Shown here piece by piece: positions 1-8,478 of a stretch of 64,000 nucleotides of DNA (positions within the stretch are counted from its first letter, which is position 1; each line of letters starts with the position of its first letter). The translations under genes were made by a program, and so were the position numbers. The notes under the pieces are model-generated. The model saw only the letters and a program-made list of their open reading frames with translations, did no database searches and had not been told where the DNA came from. The stretch lies in the NCBI RefSeq assembly GCF_014643455.1, contig NZ_BMJM01000003.1, forward strand, positions 62,001 through 126,000, in the 5' to 3' direction. This DNA is from Sandarakinorhabdus glacialis. Lineage in GTDB: Bacteria > Pseudomonadota > Alphaproteobacteria > Sphingomonadales > Sphingomonadaceae.

Positions 1-2
1 CC

Positions 3-131
3 CGCTCGAAAAGCGGCGCCGGGCTCGGACTGTCGCTTGCGGCGGCAATCGCGCGGCTGCACGGCGGCACGCTGACGCTCACCGGCAACAACCCGGGGTT
101 GCGCGTCGAGATCGCTATTCCCGCGAATTAA
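3..131 (+). CDS. sensor histidine kinase, C-terminal fragment
   Basis: Only the last 42 codons are inside the window; the start lies upstream. The fragment reads GAGLGLSLAAAIARLHGG and then a short beta-rich tail ending at TAA. A G-x-G-L-G-L/S run followed by an alpha helix and HGG is the G2 (ATP-lid) region of HATPase_c domains, so this is the end of a two-component sensor kinase. The other end of the protein, and therefore its stimulus and partner regulator, cannot be seen. It converges on tyrS, whose stop codon lies 9 bases away on the other strand, and no obvious terminator separates them. Confidence 0.75.
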   Translation, partial: RSKSGAGLGLSLAAAIARLHGGTLTLTGNNPGLRVEIAIPAN

Positions 132-140
132 ACGACCCGG

Positions 141-1343
141 TCAGCCCGACACCAGCACCCCATGGCGCTTCTTCCCCGCCGAAATCCGGGCTCCCGGCCT
201 CGCCATCGCAGCCTCATCGGCAATGGCTTCGCCGTCGATACGCGCGCCGCCGCCGGCCACCAGCCGCCGCGCCTCGCCCTTCGACGCCGCAAACCCCAGC
301 CCGACCAGAGCATCGAGGATCGTCACCGGCCCCACCACCGCAAAGCTCGGCAAATCATCCCCTGCCCCGCCGGCAAAGGTCGCCGCCGCTGTCGCCGCCG
401 CAGCGTCCGCCGCCTCGCGCCCTCGGCACAGCGCCGTCGCCTCGGTCGCCAGCACCGCCTTGGCATGGTTGATATCGGCGCTTGTCAAGGTTTCGATCTC
501 GCCCAGCGGCAAGTCGGTGAACAGCCGCATGAACCGCGCCACATCGGCATCGTGGGTATTCCGCCAGAACTGCCAGTAATCGAACCCCGGCAGCGAATCC
601 TCGTGCAACCACACCGCACCGGCAGCGGTCTTGCCCATCTTGGCGCCATCGGCGCGGGTGATCAGCGGTGTCGTCAGCCCGAACGCGTCACGCGCATCGG
701 CGCGCCGGATCAGGTCGGTGCCGTTGACGATATTGCCCCATTGGTCCGACCCACCCATCTGCAGCACGCAGCCGAACCGGCGATTTAACTCGAGATAATC
801 ATAGGCCTGCATGATCATGTAGTTGAACTCGAGGAACGACAGCGACTGGTCGCGGTCCATCCGCAGCTTGACCGAATCGAAGCTGAGCATTCGGTTGACC
901 GAGAAATGCCGACCGATATTGCGCAGGAACGGGATATATTCCAGCTTTGACAGCCAGGCGTCGTTATCGACCATGATGGCATCGCTCGGGCCGTCGCCAA
1001 AGGTCAGGAACCGCTCGAAAATCCGCCGGATACTCGCCTTGTTGGCCTCGATCCGCTCGTCGTCGAGCAAGGGCCGGTCATCGCTGCGAAACGACGGATC
1101 GCCGACCTTGGTGGTGCCGCCGCCCATCAACACGATCGGCTTGTGGCCGGTTTGCTGGAGATGCCGCAGCATCATGATCGACACGAGATTGCCGATATGC
1201 AGGCTCGGCGCGGTGCAGTCATACCCGACATACGCCGTCACGACACCGTCCGCCGCCGCCGCATCGAGCGCCGCCGGATCGGTGATCTGGTGGATAAAAC
1301 CGCGCGCGTCGAGCGTGCTCAGGAAGGATGAAGCGTAGGTCAT
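141..1343 (-). CDS. tyrS: tyrosyl-tRNA synthetase
   Basis: Cytosolic class Ic aminoacyl-tRNA synthetase that charges tRNA-Tyr. The 400-residue protein has the HIGH-type signature as PSLHIGNL about 50 residues in, the GGSDQWGN tyrosyl-adenylate segment in the middle, a KMSKS-type loop read as KMGKT, and a C-terminal S4-like RNA-binding tail (GEARRLVAGGGARIDGE). The length is normal for the bacterial TyrS family. I chose the ATG at 1343 (MTYASSF...), because TyrRS proteins normally begin just before this SxFLxTLxxRGFIHQ helix; an in-frame ATG 7 codons upstream (1364) is possible. It is divergent from anmK, with a palindromic repeat between the two starts. Confidence 0.96.
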   Translation of the reverse strand: MTYASSFLSTLDARGFIHQITDPAALDAAAADGVVTAYVGYDCTAPSLHIGNLVSIMMLRHLQQTGHKPIVLMGGGTTKVGDPSFRSDDRPLLDDERIEANKASIRRIFERFLTFGDGPSDAIMVDNDAWLSKLEYIPFLRNIGRHFSVNRMLSFDSVKLRMDRDQSLSFLEFNYMIMQAYDYLELNRRFGCVLQMGGSDQWGNIVNGTDLIRRADARDAFGLTTPLITRADGAKMGKTAAGAVWLHEDSLPGFDYWQFWRNTHDADVARFMRLFTDLPLGEIETLTSADINHAKAVLATEATALCRGREAADAAAATAAATFAGGAGDDLPSFAVVGPVTILDALVGLGFAASKGEARRLVAGGGARIDGEAIADEAAMARPGARISAGKKRHGVLVSG

Positions 1344-1349
1344 GCCGCA

Positions 1350-1440
1350 CCCATACCCAGTCATCCCGTGTCATGCCAGCGCAGGCTGGCATCCCGAACG
1401 CGGACCGCACGCCCACAGCATGACAGCCACGATCCGCCGC
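1350..1440. repeat. palindromic intergenic repeat between tyrS and anmK
   Basis: The spacer carries GTCATCCCGTGTCATGCCAG followed by an inverted GCCAGC/GCTGGC pair and a second CAGCATGACAG half. It resembles the other GTCAT...-type palindromes of this window (14784, 54765, 62063, 10847). Both flanking genes read outward from it, so their promoters must lie within or beside the repeat. No clear -35/-10 pair was recognised. Confidence 0.5.
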
Positions 1441-1454
1441 GCTATCGTCCCCGA

Positions 1455-2552
1455 ATGATCCTCACCACCGCCATCGGCCTCATGTCCGGAACCTCCATGG
1501 ACGGCATCGACGCCGCCCTGATCGACACCGACGGCGAAGGTCAAATCATACCGCGCGGCTTCGTCTCGCTCCCCTACGACGCCGAATTCGTCCACCGTCT
1601 CAAGGCCGCCGCCGCCCACGCTTTGGAACAGCACCGCCCCGGCCCCGATGCTCTCATCGACGCCGTCGCCGCCGAACTGACCGGCCTCCACGCCATCGCC
1701 GTCCACCAATTGCTCGCCGAAACAGGCACCGATGCGTCCGACGTCGCCCTCATCGGCTTCCACGGCCACACCGTCGCCCATCGCCCCAACGGCGCCGCCG
1801 ATCGCCGCTGGACGTGGCAGATCGGCGACGGCCCATTACTCGCCGCCGCGACGCGCATCGCCGTCGTCCACGATTTCCGCTCCGCCGATGTCGCCGCCGG
1901 CGGCCAGGGCGCCCCTCTCGCGCCGGGCTACCACCGCGCGCGCTCCGAGGGGCTCGGCCGCCCGCTCGGCGTGCTCAATCTCGGCGGCGTCGGCAACCTC
2001 ACCTGGTTCAGCGAGGACCAGTGGGGCAGCTTCGACACCGGCCCCGCCAACGCCCTCATCGACGACTGGATCGCCTTCCACAGCGACCGCCGCTACGACG
2101 AAGGCGGCGCCATCGCCGCCACCGGCACGGTCTTCGAGGACGTGCTCACCAACATGCTCGACCTGCCCTGGTTCGACCTCGCCCCGCCAAAATCGCTCGA
2201 CCGCGCCGATTTCACCGGCCAAGCGGCGCGCGGATTGTCCCTCGCCAACGGTGCCGCGACACTGACCGCCTTCACCGCCGAGACCATCCGCCTCGCCCTC
2301 GGTCACGTCCCCCCACTCGCCCGCCTGCTGGTGACCGGCGGCGGGCGGCACAATCCGACGTTGATGGCGATGATCGAGGCGCGAACCGGCGTAAAGACCG
2401 AACCCGTCGAGGCGATAGGCTGGAACGGCGACGCGCTGGAGGCCGAAGCCTTCGCATGGATGGCCGTCCGCAGCGCCGCCGGCAAAGCCATCAGTTGGCC
2501 GGAAACAACGGGCGTCCCCCAAGCAATGACCGGCGGCAGACTAGCTGCCTGA
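1455..2552 (+). CDS. anmK: anhydro-N-acetylmuramic acid kinase
   Basis: AnmK phosphorylates and hydrates 1,6-anhydro-MurNAc to MurNAc-6-P in cytosolic peptidoglycan recycling. The 365-residue protein opens with the diagnostic GLMSGTSMDGIDAALIDTDG ATP-binding segment, has GFHGHTVAHRP and a WQIGDG loop, then LGGVGNLTWF and FDTGPANALIDDW, and ends with VTGGGRHNPTLM. All are family signatures of the AnmK branch of the ASKHA fold. The start at 1455 (MILTTAIGLMSG) is the only one that places the glycine-rich segment at the N terminus. An AmpD-like amidase of the same recycling pathway lies separately at 16599. Confidence 0.95.
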   Translation: MILTTAIGLMSGTSMDGIDAALIDTDGEGQIIPRGFVSLPYDAEFVHRLKAAAAHALEQHRPGPDALIDAVAAELTGLHAIAVHQLLAETGTDASDVALIGFHGHTVAHRPNGAADRRWTWQIGDGPLLAAATRIAVVHDFRSADVAAGGQGAPLAPGYHRARSEGLGRPLGVLNLGGVGNLTWFSEDQWGSFDTGPANALIDDWIAFHSDRRYDEGGAIAATGTVFEDVLTNMLDLPWFDLAPPKSLDRADFTGQAARGLSLANGAATLTAFTAETIRLALGHVPPLARLLVTGGGRHNPTLMAMIEARTGVKTEPVEAIGWNGDALEAEAFAWMAVRSAAGKAISWPETTGVPQAMTGGRLAA

Positions 2553-2553
2553 C

Positions 2554-2708
2554 TTCCCTCTCCCCTTGAGGGAGAGGGCGACTCGCACAGCGAGCGGGGA
2601 GAGGGGTGTCTCTGTCGACAAAGGCACCACTCTCCCCGGGCCGGCTCCGCCGTCTCTCGCCCTCTCCCTCAGCCGTAGGCGACGCCTTCGCGTCAACGGG
2701 AGAGGGTT
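2554..2708. repeat. dispersed palindromic repeats (CCCTCTCCC type and CAGCCGTAGGCGACGCC type)
   Basis: Starting one base after the anmK stop there is a perfect 9-bp inverted repeat, CCCTCTCCC / GGGAGAGGG (2556-2564 and 2570-2578, loop CTTGA). The block continues with GGGGAGAGGGGT and then a TCAGCCGTAGGCGACGCCTT module that also occurs at 28513 and inside dnaX at 10025. anmK and the convergent hydrolase meet here, so the hairpin could end transcription from both sides. It is part of a genome-dispersed family, also seen at 28087, 28354 and 41567. Confidence 0.8.
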
Positions 2709-3356
2709 TCACCGCCCCCCGTTAGCCAGCCGTTTGTCCAGATACCCGTCAACAACCCCCATCAAATCCCCCATCTCATGCTCGAAGAAATGGTTCGCCC
2801 CGGGTATGGTCTGATGCTCGATAGTAATATGCCGCTGCGTCTTCAGTTTATCGACCAGTTTCTGCACAGAAACCCCCGACACAACCTCGTCATTCTCGCC
2901 ATCGACGATGATCCCGCTCGACGGGCACGGCGCCAAAAACGTGAAGTCATACATGTTCGCCGGCGGCGCGATGCTGATGAAGCCCTTGATCTCCGGCCGG
3001 CGCATCAGCAACTGCATGCCGATCCACGCGCCGAACGAAAATCCGCCGACCCAGGTCGTGTGCGCCTCGGCGTTGAACTGCTGCATCCAGTCGAGCGCGC
3101 TGGCGGCGTCCGACAGTTCGCCGATGCCGTTGTCGAACGTCCCCTGGCTGCGCCCGACGCCGCGGAAATTGAACCTGAGCGTCGCAAAGCCGCGCTTCAC
3201 GAAACTGTTGTACATCGCGATGACGATCGGGTGGTTCATCGTGCCCTGCGCCGGGTGCGGCTGCAGCAGGATCGCGACCGGCGCGCGAGCGCGAGCGGCG
3301 GGCTGATAACGGCCTTCGAGACGACCTTCAGGGCCGGTAAAGATCACTTCGGGCAT
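2709..3356 (-). CDS. small alpha/beta hydrolase (COG2945 type)
   Basis: A 215-residue cytosolic alpha/beta hydrolase of unknown substrate. It shows the HPAQGTMNHPIV oxyanion-side loop, the LRFNFRGVGRSQG strand, the nucleophile elbow GGFSFGAW (Ser in G-F-S-F-G), a late acidic residue in VDGENDEVV and the catalytic His in GANHFFEH, so the Ser-Asp-His triad is complete. There is no signal peptide or lid insertion. The start was set at MPEVIFTGPEGRLEGRY. It is divergent from the cysteine desulfurase genes, with the two start regions about 50 bases apart. The association with the Fe-S genes is positional only. Confidence 0.85.
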   Translation of the reverse strand: MPEVIFTGPEGRLEGRYQPAARARAPVAILLQPHPAQGTMNHPIVIAMYNSFVKRGFATLRFNFRGVGRSQGTFDNGIGELSDAASALDWMQQFNAEAHTTWVGGFSFGAWIGMQLLMRRPEIKGFISIAPPANMYDFTFLAPCPSSGIIVDGENDEVVSGVSVQKLVDKLKTQRHITIEHQTIPGANHFFEHEMGDLMGVVDGYLDKRLANGGR

Positions 3357-3408
3357 GACGAATTCCGCGGATAAAGGGCGTGGTGGCAAGATTTGCCTCC
3401 TGCCCTAT

Positions 3409-4512
3409 ATGAGAGACATGGCCGAAATCGCAACGAAAACCCGAATCTATCTCGATCACGCCGCAACGACACCGGTGCTGCCGGCCGCAATCGCCGCGAT
3501 GATCGAGGCCGCCGCGGTGATCGGAAACCCGTCGTCCGTTCACGCCGGCGGCCGCGCCGCGAACGCCCTTGTCGAAACCGCCCGCGACGCGATCGCCGCC
3601 TGGGCCGGCGTCGCCCCCGATGCCATCGTATTCACCAGTGGCGGCACCGAGGCGCTCGCGCTCGCCCTCCACGGCACCCGCCTGCCCCGCCTGCTGGTGT
3701 CCGCCACCGAGCACAGCGCCGTTCTCGCCGCCCGCTCCGACGCCGCGCATATCCCCGTCGACGGCGACGGCCTGATCGACCTCGCAGCCCTCGAATCCGC
3801 GCTGTCCCACGGCCCCGCCCTTGTCGCCGTCCAGCACGCCAACAACGAAACCGGCGTCGTCCAACCCAGCGCCATCATCGCCGAAATGGTCGCCGCATCG
3901 GGCGGGCTCCTCCTCGTCGACGCCGTCCAGTCCGCCGGCAAGCTCCCGCTCCCCGCTGCCGATTTCGTCGCCGTCTCGGCCCACAAGCTCGGCGGTCCCC
4001 CCGGCATCGGCGCGCTCATCGTCCGCAATCCGGCCACCCTCACCGCCGTCCAGAAGGGCGGCGGCCAGGAACGCGGGCTGCGCGGCGGCACCCCCAATTT
4101 GCCCGGCATCGCCGGTTTCGCCGCCGCGGTTGCCGCCGCCTCCGACTGGTCCGCCGTCGCCGCTCGCCGAGACACGCTCGAGGCAAGCCTCCACACGCTC
4201 CACCCCGGCGTCCGCAGCCACTGCGCCGCCGCGCCCCGCCTGCCCAACTTCGCCAGCATCGGCCTGCCCGGCGTCAAGGCCGGCACCCAGGTCATGGCAC
4301 TCGATCTCGCCGGCATCATGGTCAGCGCCGGCGCTGCCTGTTCGTCGGGCAAGGTCGCGTCCAGCCATGTCCTCGCCGCCATGGGCCTCGGCGAGGCTGC
4401 GGGCGAAGCCATCCGCATCAGCCTCGCGCCATCGACGACCGACGACGATATCATTGCCTTCCTTGCCGCTTGGCACGACATGGCGAACCGGCTGTCACGG
4501 AAGGCAGCATGA
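3409..4512 (+). CDS. cysteine desulfurase family aminotransferase, copy 1
   Basis: PLP-dependent class V aminotransferase that removes sulfur from cysteine as a persulfide, normally to feed Fe-S assembly or tRNA thiolation. The 367-residue protein has YLDHAATTP at the N terminus, TEHSAV, HANNETG, the PLP-lysine motif VSAHKLGGPPG and the persulfide cysteine loop SAGAACSSGK. All catalytic residues are present. Two in-frame ATGs (3409, 3418) fit; a TATAT element sits on the first, so transcription may begin very close to the start codon. Its stop overlaps the start of a second desulfurase (ATGA), so the two are translationally coupled. It is related to but clearly diverged from copy 2. Confidence 0.9.
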   Translation: MRDMAEIATKTRIYLDHAATTPVLPAAIAAMIEAAAVIGNPSSVHAGGRAANALVETARDAIAAWAGVAPDAIVFTSGGTEALALALHGTRLPRLLVSATEHSAVLAARSDAAHIPVDGDGLIDLAALESALSHGPALVAVQHANNETGVVQPSAIIAEMVAASGGLLLVDAVQSAGKLPLPAADFVAVSAHKLGGPPGIGALIVRNPATLTAVQKGGGQERGLRGGTPNLPGIAGFAAAVAAASDWSAVAARRDTLEASLHTLHPGVRSHCAAAPRLPNFASIGLPGVKAGTQVMALDLAGIMVSAGAACSSGKVASSHVLAAMGLGEAAGEAIRISLAPSTTDDDIIAFLAAWHDMANRLSRKAA

Positions 4513-5639
4513 GCCTGCCCATCTACCTCGATTACGGCGCCACCACCCCGCTCGATCCCGCCGTCGCCGCCGCAATGGAGCCATGGGGCACCGCCGGTTT
4601 CGGCAATCCGCACAGCGCGCACATGTGGGGCTACCAGGCCAAGGCCACCGTCGAACTCGCCCGTGACAGCGTCGCTTCGCTTATCGGCGCCGCGCCCGAA
4701 ACCATCGCCTTCACCAGCGGCGCCACCGAAAGCACCAACTGGGCGCTCAAGGGCCTGCTCACCGCCCCCGGCCAGACCCGCCGCCGCATCGTCACCCTAG
4801 CCACCGAGCATAGCTGCGTCCTCGAAACCGCCGCCTATCTCGAATCGCTCGGCGCCATCGCCACGATCCTCCCCGTCCGCGCCGACGGCCGGCTCGATAT
4901 CGGCGACCTCGAACGCGCGCTGGGCGAAGACGTCGCCGTCGTCTCGGCAATGCTCGTCAACAACGAGATCGGCGTCATCCAGCCGATCTCCGAAATCGCC
5001 CGCGCCGCCCATGCCGTCGGCGCCGTCATGCACTGCGACGCGGCGCAGGGTTTCGGCAAGGTCCCGATCGACGTAGACGCCATGGGCATCGACCTGCTCG
5101 GCCTCACGGCACACAAGATCTACGGCCCAAAGGGCGTCGGCGCGCTTTATCGGCGGCCGTTCACGATGCTCACCCCCCTTCTCCACGGCGGCGGCCAGGA
5201 GGACGGCCGTTCGGGCACCCTGCCAACCGCGCTCATCGCCGGCCTCGGTGCCGCAGCGCGCATCGCCGGCGAAAGAATGGCTGCCGACCATGCGCACGCG
5301 CTGATGGTGCGCAACCGCCTGCTTGCCGACCTCACCGTGCCGTACATCGTCAATGGCAACCTCGATGCGCGCTGGCCGGGCAATCTCAACCTCAGCTTCC
5401 CGGCAACGACGATCCCTCTGCTCGCCCACCTCCCCGGCCTCGCCATGTCGTCGGGCTCGGCGTGTTCGGCGGTCACCGGCCGCCCCAGCCATGTCCTCAC
5501 CGCGCTCGGCCTGTCGGACGCGCGCGCCAAGGCTTCGCTGCGGATCGGATTCGGCCGCTTCACAACCGCCGCGGAAGTCGATACCGCAGCGCAGCAAATC
5601 AGCGCCGCGGTCGAGCGGCTAGCCAGCGAGGCCGCATGA
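4509..5639 (+). CDS. cysteine desulfurase (IscS/NifS type), copy 2
   Basis: Second class V aminotransferase, 376 residues. It has YLDYGATTPLDP, the TSGATESTNWALKG segment, TEHSCVLE, the PLP lysine in TAHKIYGPKG and the catalytic cysteine loop SGSACSAVTGRPSHVL. The longer loop around the cysteine resembles the IscS-like group more than copy 1 does. The start ATG overlaps the stop of copy 1, and its own stop overlaps the start of the ferredoxin, giving a three-gene coupled unit. No scaffold gene (iscU, sufU or sufB) lies in the window, so the sulfur acceptor is unknown. Confidence 0.92.
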   Translation: MSLPIYLDYGATTPLDPAVAAAMEPWGTAGFGNPHSAHMWGYQAKATVELARDSVASLIGAAPETIAFTSGATESTNWALKGLLTAPGQTRRRIVTLATEHSCVLETAAYLESLGAIATILPVRADGRLDIGDLERALGEDVAVVSAMLVNNEIGVIQPISEIARAAHAVGAVMHCDAAQGFGKVPIDVDAMGIDLLGLTAHKIYGPKGVGALYRRPFTMLTPLLHGGGQEDGRSGTLPTALIAGLGAAARIAGERMAADHAHALMVRNRLLADLTVPYIVNGNLDARWPGNLNLSFPATTIPLLAHLPGLAMSSGSACSAVTGRPSHVLTALGLSDARAKASLRIGFGRFTTAAEVDTAAQQISAAVERLASEAA

Positions 5640-5971
5640 CGCAGATCCGGTTCCTGTCCTCCGACGCCGCCCGCGAGCTGATCGTCGAGGCGCCCGCCGG
5701 CATCCGGTTGCTCGAACTTGCCCAGGCCCATGGCCAGCCCCTCGAAGGCACCTGCGAAGGCGCCATGGCGTGCTCGACCTGCCATGTCCTCATCTCCGGC
5801 GCCGATGCGGCGCGCCTGCCGCCGCCGTCGGACGAGGAGGAGGACATGCTCGATTTCGCCGTCGGTGCCAGCCGCGCCTCGCGCCTTTCCTGCCAGATCG
5901 TCCTGACGGCCGATATCGGCCAGCTCGATGTCCGCATGCCGCCAGGCAGCGTCGACATGAGCCGCCGCTAA
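5636..5971 (+). CDS. [2Fe-2S] ferredoxin, adrenodoxin type
   Basis: A 111-residue soluble electron carrier. Cluster ligands are Cys40, Cys46, Cys49 and Cys86, giving the C-x5-C-x2-C...C spacing of vertebrate-type/Isc ferredoxins (EGTCEGAMACSTC and RLSCQIV). The acidic segment SDEEEDMLDFAVG between the third and fourth cysteines is the usual partner-docking helix. The start ATG overlaps the stop of cysteine desulfurase copy 2. That coupling makes it the likely electron donor for the desulfurase or for cluster assembly, as Fdx is in the ISC system. It could also serve a P450 or an oxygenase elsewhere. Confidence 0.93.
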   Translation: MTQIRFLSSDAARELIVEAPAGIRLLELAQAHGQPLEGTCEGAMACSTCHVLISGADAARLPPPSDEEEDMLDFAVGASRASRLSCQIVLTADIGQLDVRMPPGSVDMSRR

Positions 5972-6033
5972 ACCGCTTGCGAATGCAGCGGCGCGGGACT
6001 AGCGCGAAGGCTCGTTGCAGGACAAAAACGACT

Positions 6034-7038
6034 ATGCGCCGCAGTTTGCTTTTGGCCTTCGCTTCTCTGGCACTTGCCGCGCCATTGCTGGCACCACCCC
6101 TGCTAGCGCAGGGCGCCAAAACCTCCTCGCCTTTCGGCACCAGCGTGCTGGCGCTGAAGCCCGGCCAATGGATCTGGGATGCCAGCGTCGCCCCGCAAGG
6201 CCCGATCATGGTGGTCATCAATTTGAAGACCCAGCGCGCCTATGTCTATCGCAACGGCATCCGCATCGGCGCCACCACCGTGTCGTCGGGCAAGCCAGGC
6301 AAAAAGACCCCGACCGGCATTTTCCAGATCCTGCAGAAGAACAAGGACCACAAGTCCAACCTCTATAACAGCGCGCCGATGCCTTATATGCAGCGGCTGA
6401 CCTGGGACGGCATTGCCCTCCACGCCGGCAATCTGCCGGGTTATCCGGCCAGCCATGGCTGCATCCGCATGCCGAAGGAGTTTTCGAAACACCTGTTCGA
6501 AGTCAGCAACATGGGCATGACGGTCGTCGTCCATGACGAGGCCGCCGAGCCGCAAACGGTCGCCGATACGGCGATGCTGGCACCGGTTACGCTGCAAGGC
6601 ACCCCCGATGCCGGTACCAGTTCGCTGTCATCCGACGAAGTCTCACGCTGGACTCCCGAGGCATCGCCGACCGGCCCGGTCACCATCGTGCTCAGCACCG
6701 GTTCCAAGCGCATCGTTGTCTATCGCAACGGCATCGAGATCGGCCGCAGCCGCATCGGTGTCGCCGCCGGCTTCGACATCGGCACCCGCGCCGCACAATT
6801 CGCCGGGCGGGATGCCGCCGGCAATGCCCAATGGATTTATCTGGCCTTGCCCGGCTACTCCGAGCGCAAGGGACAGAACGTCGAGCAGGACGCCATCAAC
6901 CAGGTCAAGATCCCGCCGCAGTTCTACGCCCAGGTGCGCAGCGTCATCGGCGAGGGCACGACATTGCTGGCAACAGACGGCGGCATCACCGGCGGCACGT
7001 CGGGCAAGGAACTGACGGTCATGGCAAGCGACAAATAA
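6034..7038 (+). CDS. L,D-transpeptidase (YkuD domain), secreted
   Basis: Periplasmic enzyme predicted to form 3-3 cross-links in peptidoglycan or to attach proteins to it. The 334-residue precursor starts with a typical signal peptide (MRRSLLLAFASLALAAPLLA then AQG). The YkuD domain spans roughly residues 50-170, with the catalytic motif H-x(n)-SHGCIRM (ALHAGNLPGYPASHGCIRMP) containing the nucleophilic cysteine. The C-terminal half (about 205-320) repeats the strand pattern VVYRNGIEIG seen in VYRNGIRIG of the first half, so it looks like a second, non-catalytic beta domain. AGGA lies 11 bases upstream of the ATG. Two secreted unknowns follow. Confidence 0.92.
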   Translation: MRRSLLLAFASLALAAPLLAPPLLAQGAKTSSPFGTSVLALKPGQWIWDASVAPQGPIMVVINLKTQRAYVYRNGIRIGATTVSSGKPGKKTPTGIFQILQKNKDHKSNLYNSAPMPYMQRLTWDGIALHAGNLPGYPASHGCIRMPKEFSKHLFEVSNMGMTVVVHDEAAEPQTVADTAMLAPVTLQGTPDAGTSSLSSDEVSRWTPEASPTGPVTIVLSTGSKRIVVYRNGIEIGRSRIGVAAGFDIGTRAAQFAGRDAAGNAQWIYLALPGYSERKGQNVEQDAINQVKIPPQFYAQVRSVIGEGTTLLATDGGITGGTSGKELTVMASDK

Positions 7039-7117
7039 CCAAATTGTTTCGGGTCCGCTTGCCCGGCGCAATACAACTGCTATCTATCGGGAATGAATTG
7101 CCGGGGGGCCAATCGAA

Positions 7118-7666
7118 ATGTCGCTATTACTGTCACTGCTGTTGGCGTCGGCTGTTCCGGTAACGCCTGCCAACTACGCGTCGCCGGCTATGGCCGAAAA
7201 ACCCGATGACATTGCCGCCGATTCGATGCGCGATCTCAAGGACAGCCGATATTACAACAAGGCCGGCGCCACCCGCGCAGATTACGACCATGACTGGCAG
7301 GAATGCCGGCTCATCGCGCGCGGCTCGAAAACGCCCGGCGGGAGCAGCGTCGTCGTCTACAATCCCGCTATCATCTCGCCCGCAGCGGCGGCCGGTGGCG
7401 GCATCATCGGCGCCATGATCGGCCAGGCCATCGTCGAAGGCCAGGTGCGCCGCGCCAATCGTCGCTCGTGCCTGATGTTCAGGGGCTGGCGCCTGGTCGA
7501 AGTCAGTGACGCCGACGAAAGCCGCTTTGCATTGATGCCTGAAACGGAGCGCGAGGCCCTGTTCATCACCGCGCTCGGCGTCGCCGAACCGGTTGGCAAG
7601 TCCGTCACGACCTGGACCAATGTCTTCGCCGAAATGCCCGTGCTGGCAGCGAAGGAGGCCAAATGA
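7118..7666 (+). CDS. secreted protein of unknown function with glycine-zipper segment
   Basis: A 182-residue protein with a short hydrophobic signal (MSLLLSLLLASAVPVTPA). The middle has AAAAGGGIIGAMIGQAIVEG, a glycine-zipper-like hydrophobic stretch that could insert into a membrane or pack against one, followed by RRSCLMFRGWRLVEV. Two cysteines are present (QECRL and RRSCLM). I do not recognise a characterised family. Its stop overlaps the ATG of the next secreted protein, so the pair is co-translated and probably acts together in the envelope. It lies just downstream of the L,D-transpeptidase. Confidence 0.72.
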   Translation: MSLLLSLLLASAVPVTPANYASPAMAEKPDDIAADSMRDLKDSRYYNKAGATRADYDHDWQECRLIARGSKTPGGSSVVVYNPAIISPAAAAGGGIIGAMIGQAIVEGQVRRANRRSCLMFRGWRLVEVSDADESRFALMPETEREALFITALGVAEPVGKSVTTWTNVFAEMPVLAAKEAK

Positions 7667-8436
7667 TGCGCGATATGCTCCGTGCCGCTGCCATTGCCGC
7701 GGCCTTGTCGGCGACTGTCCCGGCTGCCGCCCAGCTCAGCGTCAACAAGCGAGCCGATCTCGCGGCGCCCGTCGTCCTCGGTCCGAACCAGGGCGCAATC
7801 GTCGTCGGTTTCCGCCGGCCCGACGATTGGAGCGCCGGCAAATCGGGGACGATCGCCTTTGCGCGCTATGACGTCGAAAAACGCGACATGATCGCCCGCC
7901 CCGACAATGCGAAAAAGCTGGGCGACACCAATACCTACTGGGTTTCGGTCACCAGCGGCGATCGCAAGCTGGTGCTCGACCATGTCGTGATGCTGGTCTC
8001 GCCCGGCGATTATGTGTTGTACGGCGCCACTCCCGGCCCGGGCGGCATGGTCGCCAACAGCTTCTGCTTTTCGGCGCCGACGATCCGCGTCGCACCAGGC
8101 GAGATCGTCTATTTCGGCGATGTCACGCCCTACCTCGCGGCGCGCGTTGCCGGGGGCGGCCTGCACAACGGCATGGCCTATAGCGCCCACCCGGAAGACG
8201 CCCGCGCCGCCTTGGCAAACCAGCCCGCGCTTGCCGCAGCCTTCAAGTCCGGAGACGTCCGAAACGGCGCCAGCTACACCTGCTCGGGCCAGGCCATGAT
8301 GGCGTATATCGTCCCCGGCAAGCCGTCGCTGCCCGATCTCGCACCCGATCAAAAGCTCGGCAACTCACCCACCACGCCGCCGCGTGAAGCTGGCCCGCGT
8401 CCAACGGTTCCGATCCTGATTCCCACCGGCAACTGA
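7663..8436 (+). CDS. secreted protein of unknown function
   Basis: A 257-residue protein with a signal peptide (MMRDMLRAAAIAAALSATVPAAA, cut before QLSV) and a beta-rich body: VVLGPNQGAIVVGFRRP, KLVLDHVVMLVSPGDYVLYG, APGEIVYFGDVTPY. The C terminus is proline-rich and low complexity. Two cysteines (NSFCFSAP and SYTCSGQ) could form a periplasmic disulfide. No enzyme motif was recognised. It is translationally coupled to the glycine-zipper protein upstream (ATGA overlap) and is followed by the SRP RNA promoter. Confidence 0.72.
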   Translation: MMRDMLRAAAIAAALSATVPAAAQLSVNKRADLAAPVVLGPNQGAIVVGFRRPDDWSAGKSGTIAFARYDVEKRDMIARPDNAKKLGDTNTYWVSVTSGDRKLVLDHVVMLVSPGDYVLYGATPGPGGMVANSFCFSAPTIRVAPGEIVYFGDVTPYLAARVAGGGLHNGMAYSAHPEDARAALANQPALAAAFKSGDVRNGASYTCSGQAMMAYIVPGKPSLPDLAPDQKLGNSPTTPPREAGPRPTVPILIPTGN

Positions 8437-8443
8437 GCGGGCC

Positions 8444-8472
8444 TTGCTCCCGGGCGCACAATCCCCCATATG
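8444..8472 (+). promoter_or_regulatory. sigma-70-type promoter for the SRP RNA
   Basis: TTGCTC (8444-8449) is followed after exactly 17 bases by CATATG (8467-8472). A start site about 7 bases on falls at 8479, which is where the closing stem of the SRP RNA begins. The agreement between the promoter geometry and the RNA end is the main support. Confidence 0.65.
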
Positions 8473-8478
8473 CCCCGC

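Noticed and set aside
162-788. 208-residue ORF antisense to tyrS
   Set aside because: It lies wholly opposite tyrS and has the Arg/Pro/Ala bias of an antisense frame in high-GC DNA, with no ribosome site.
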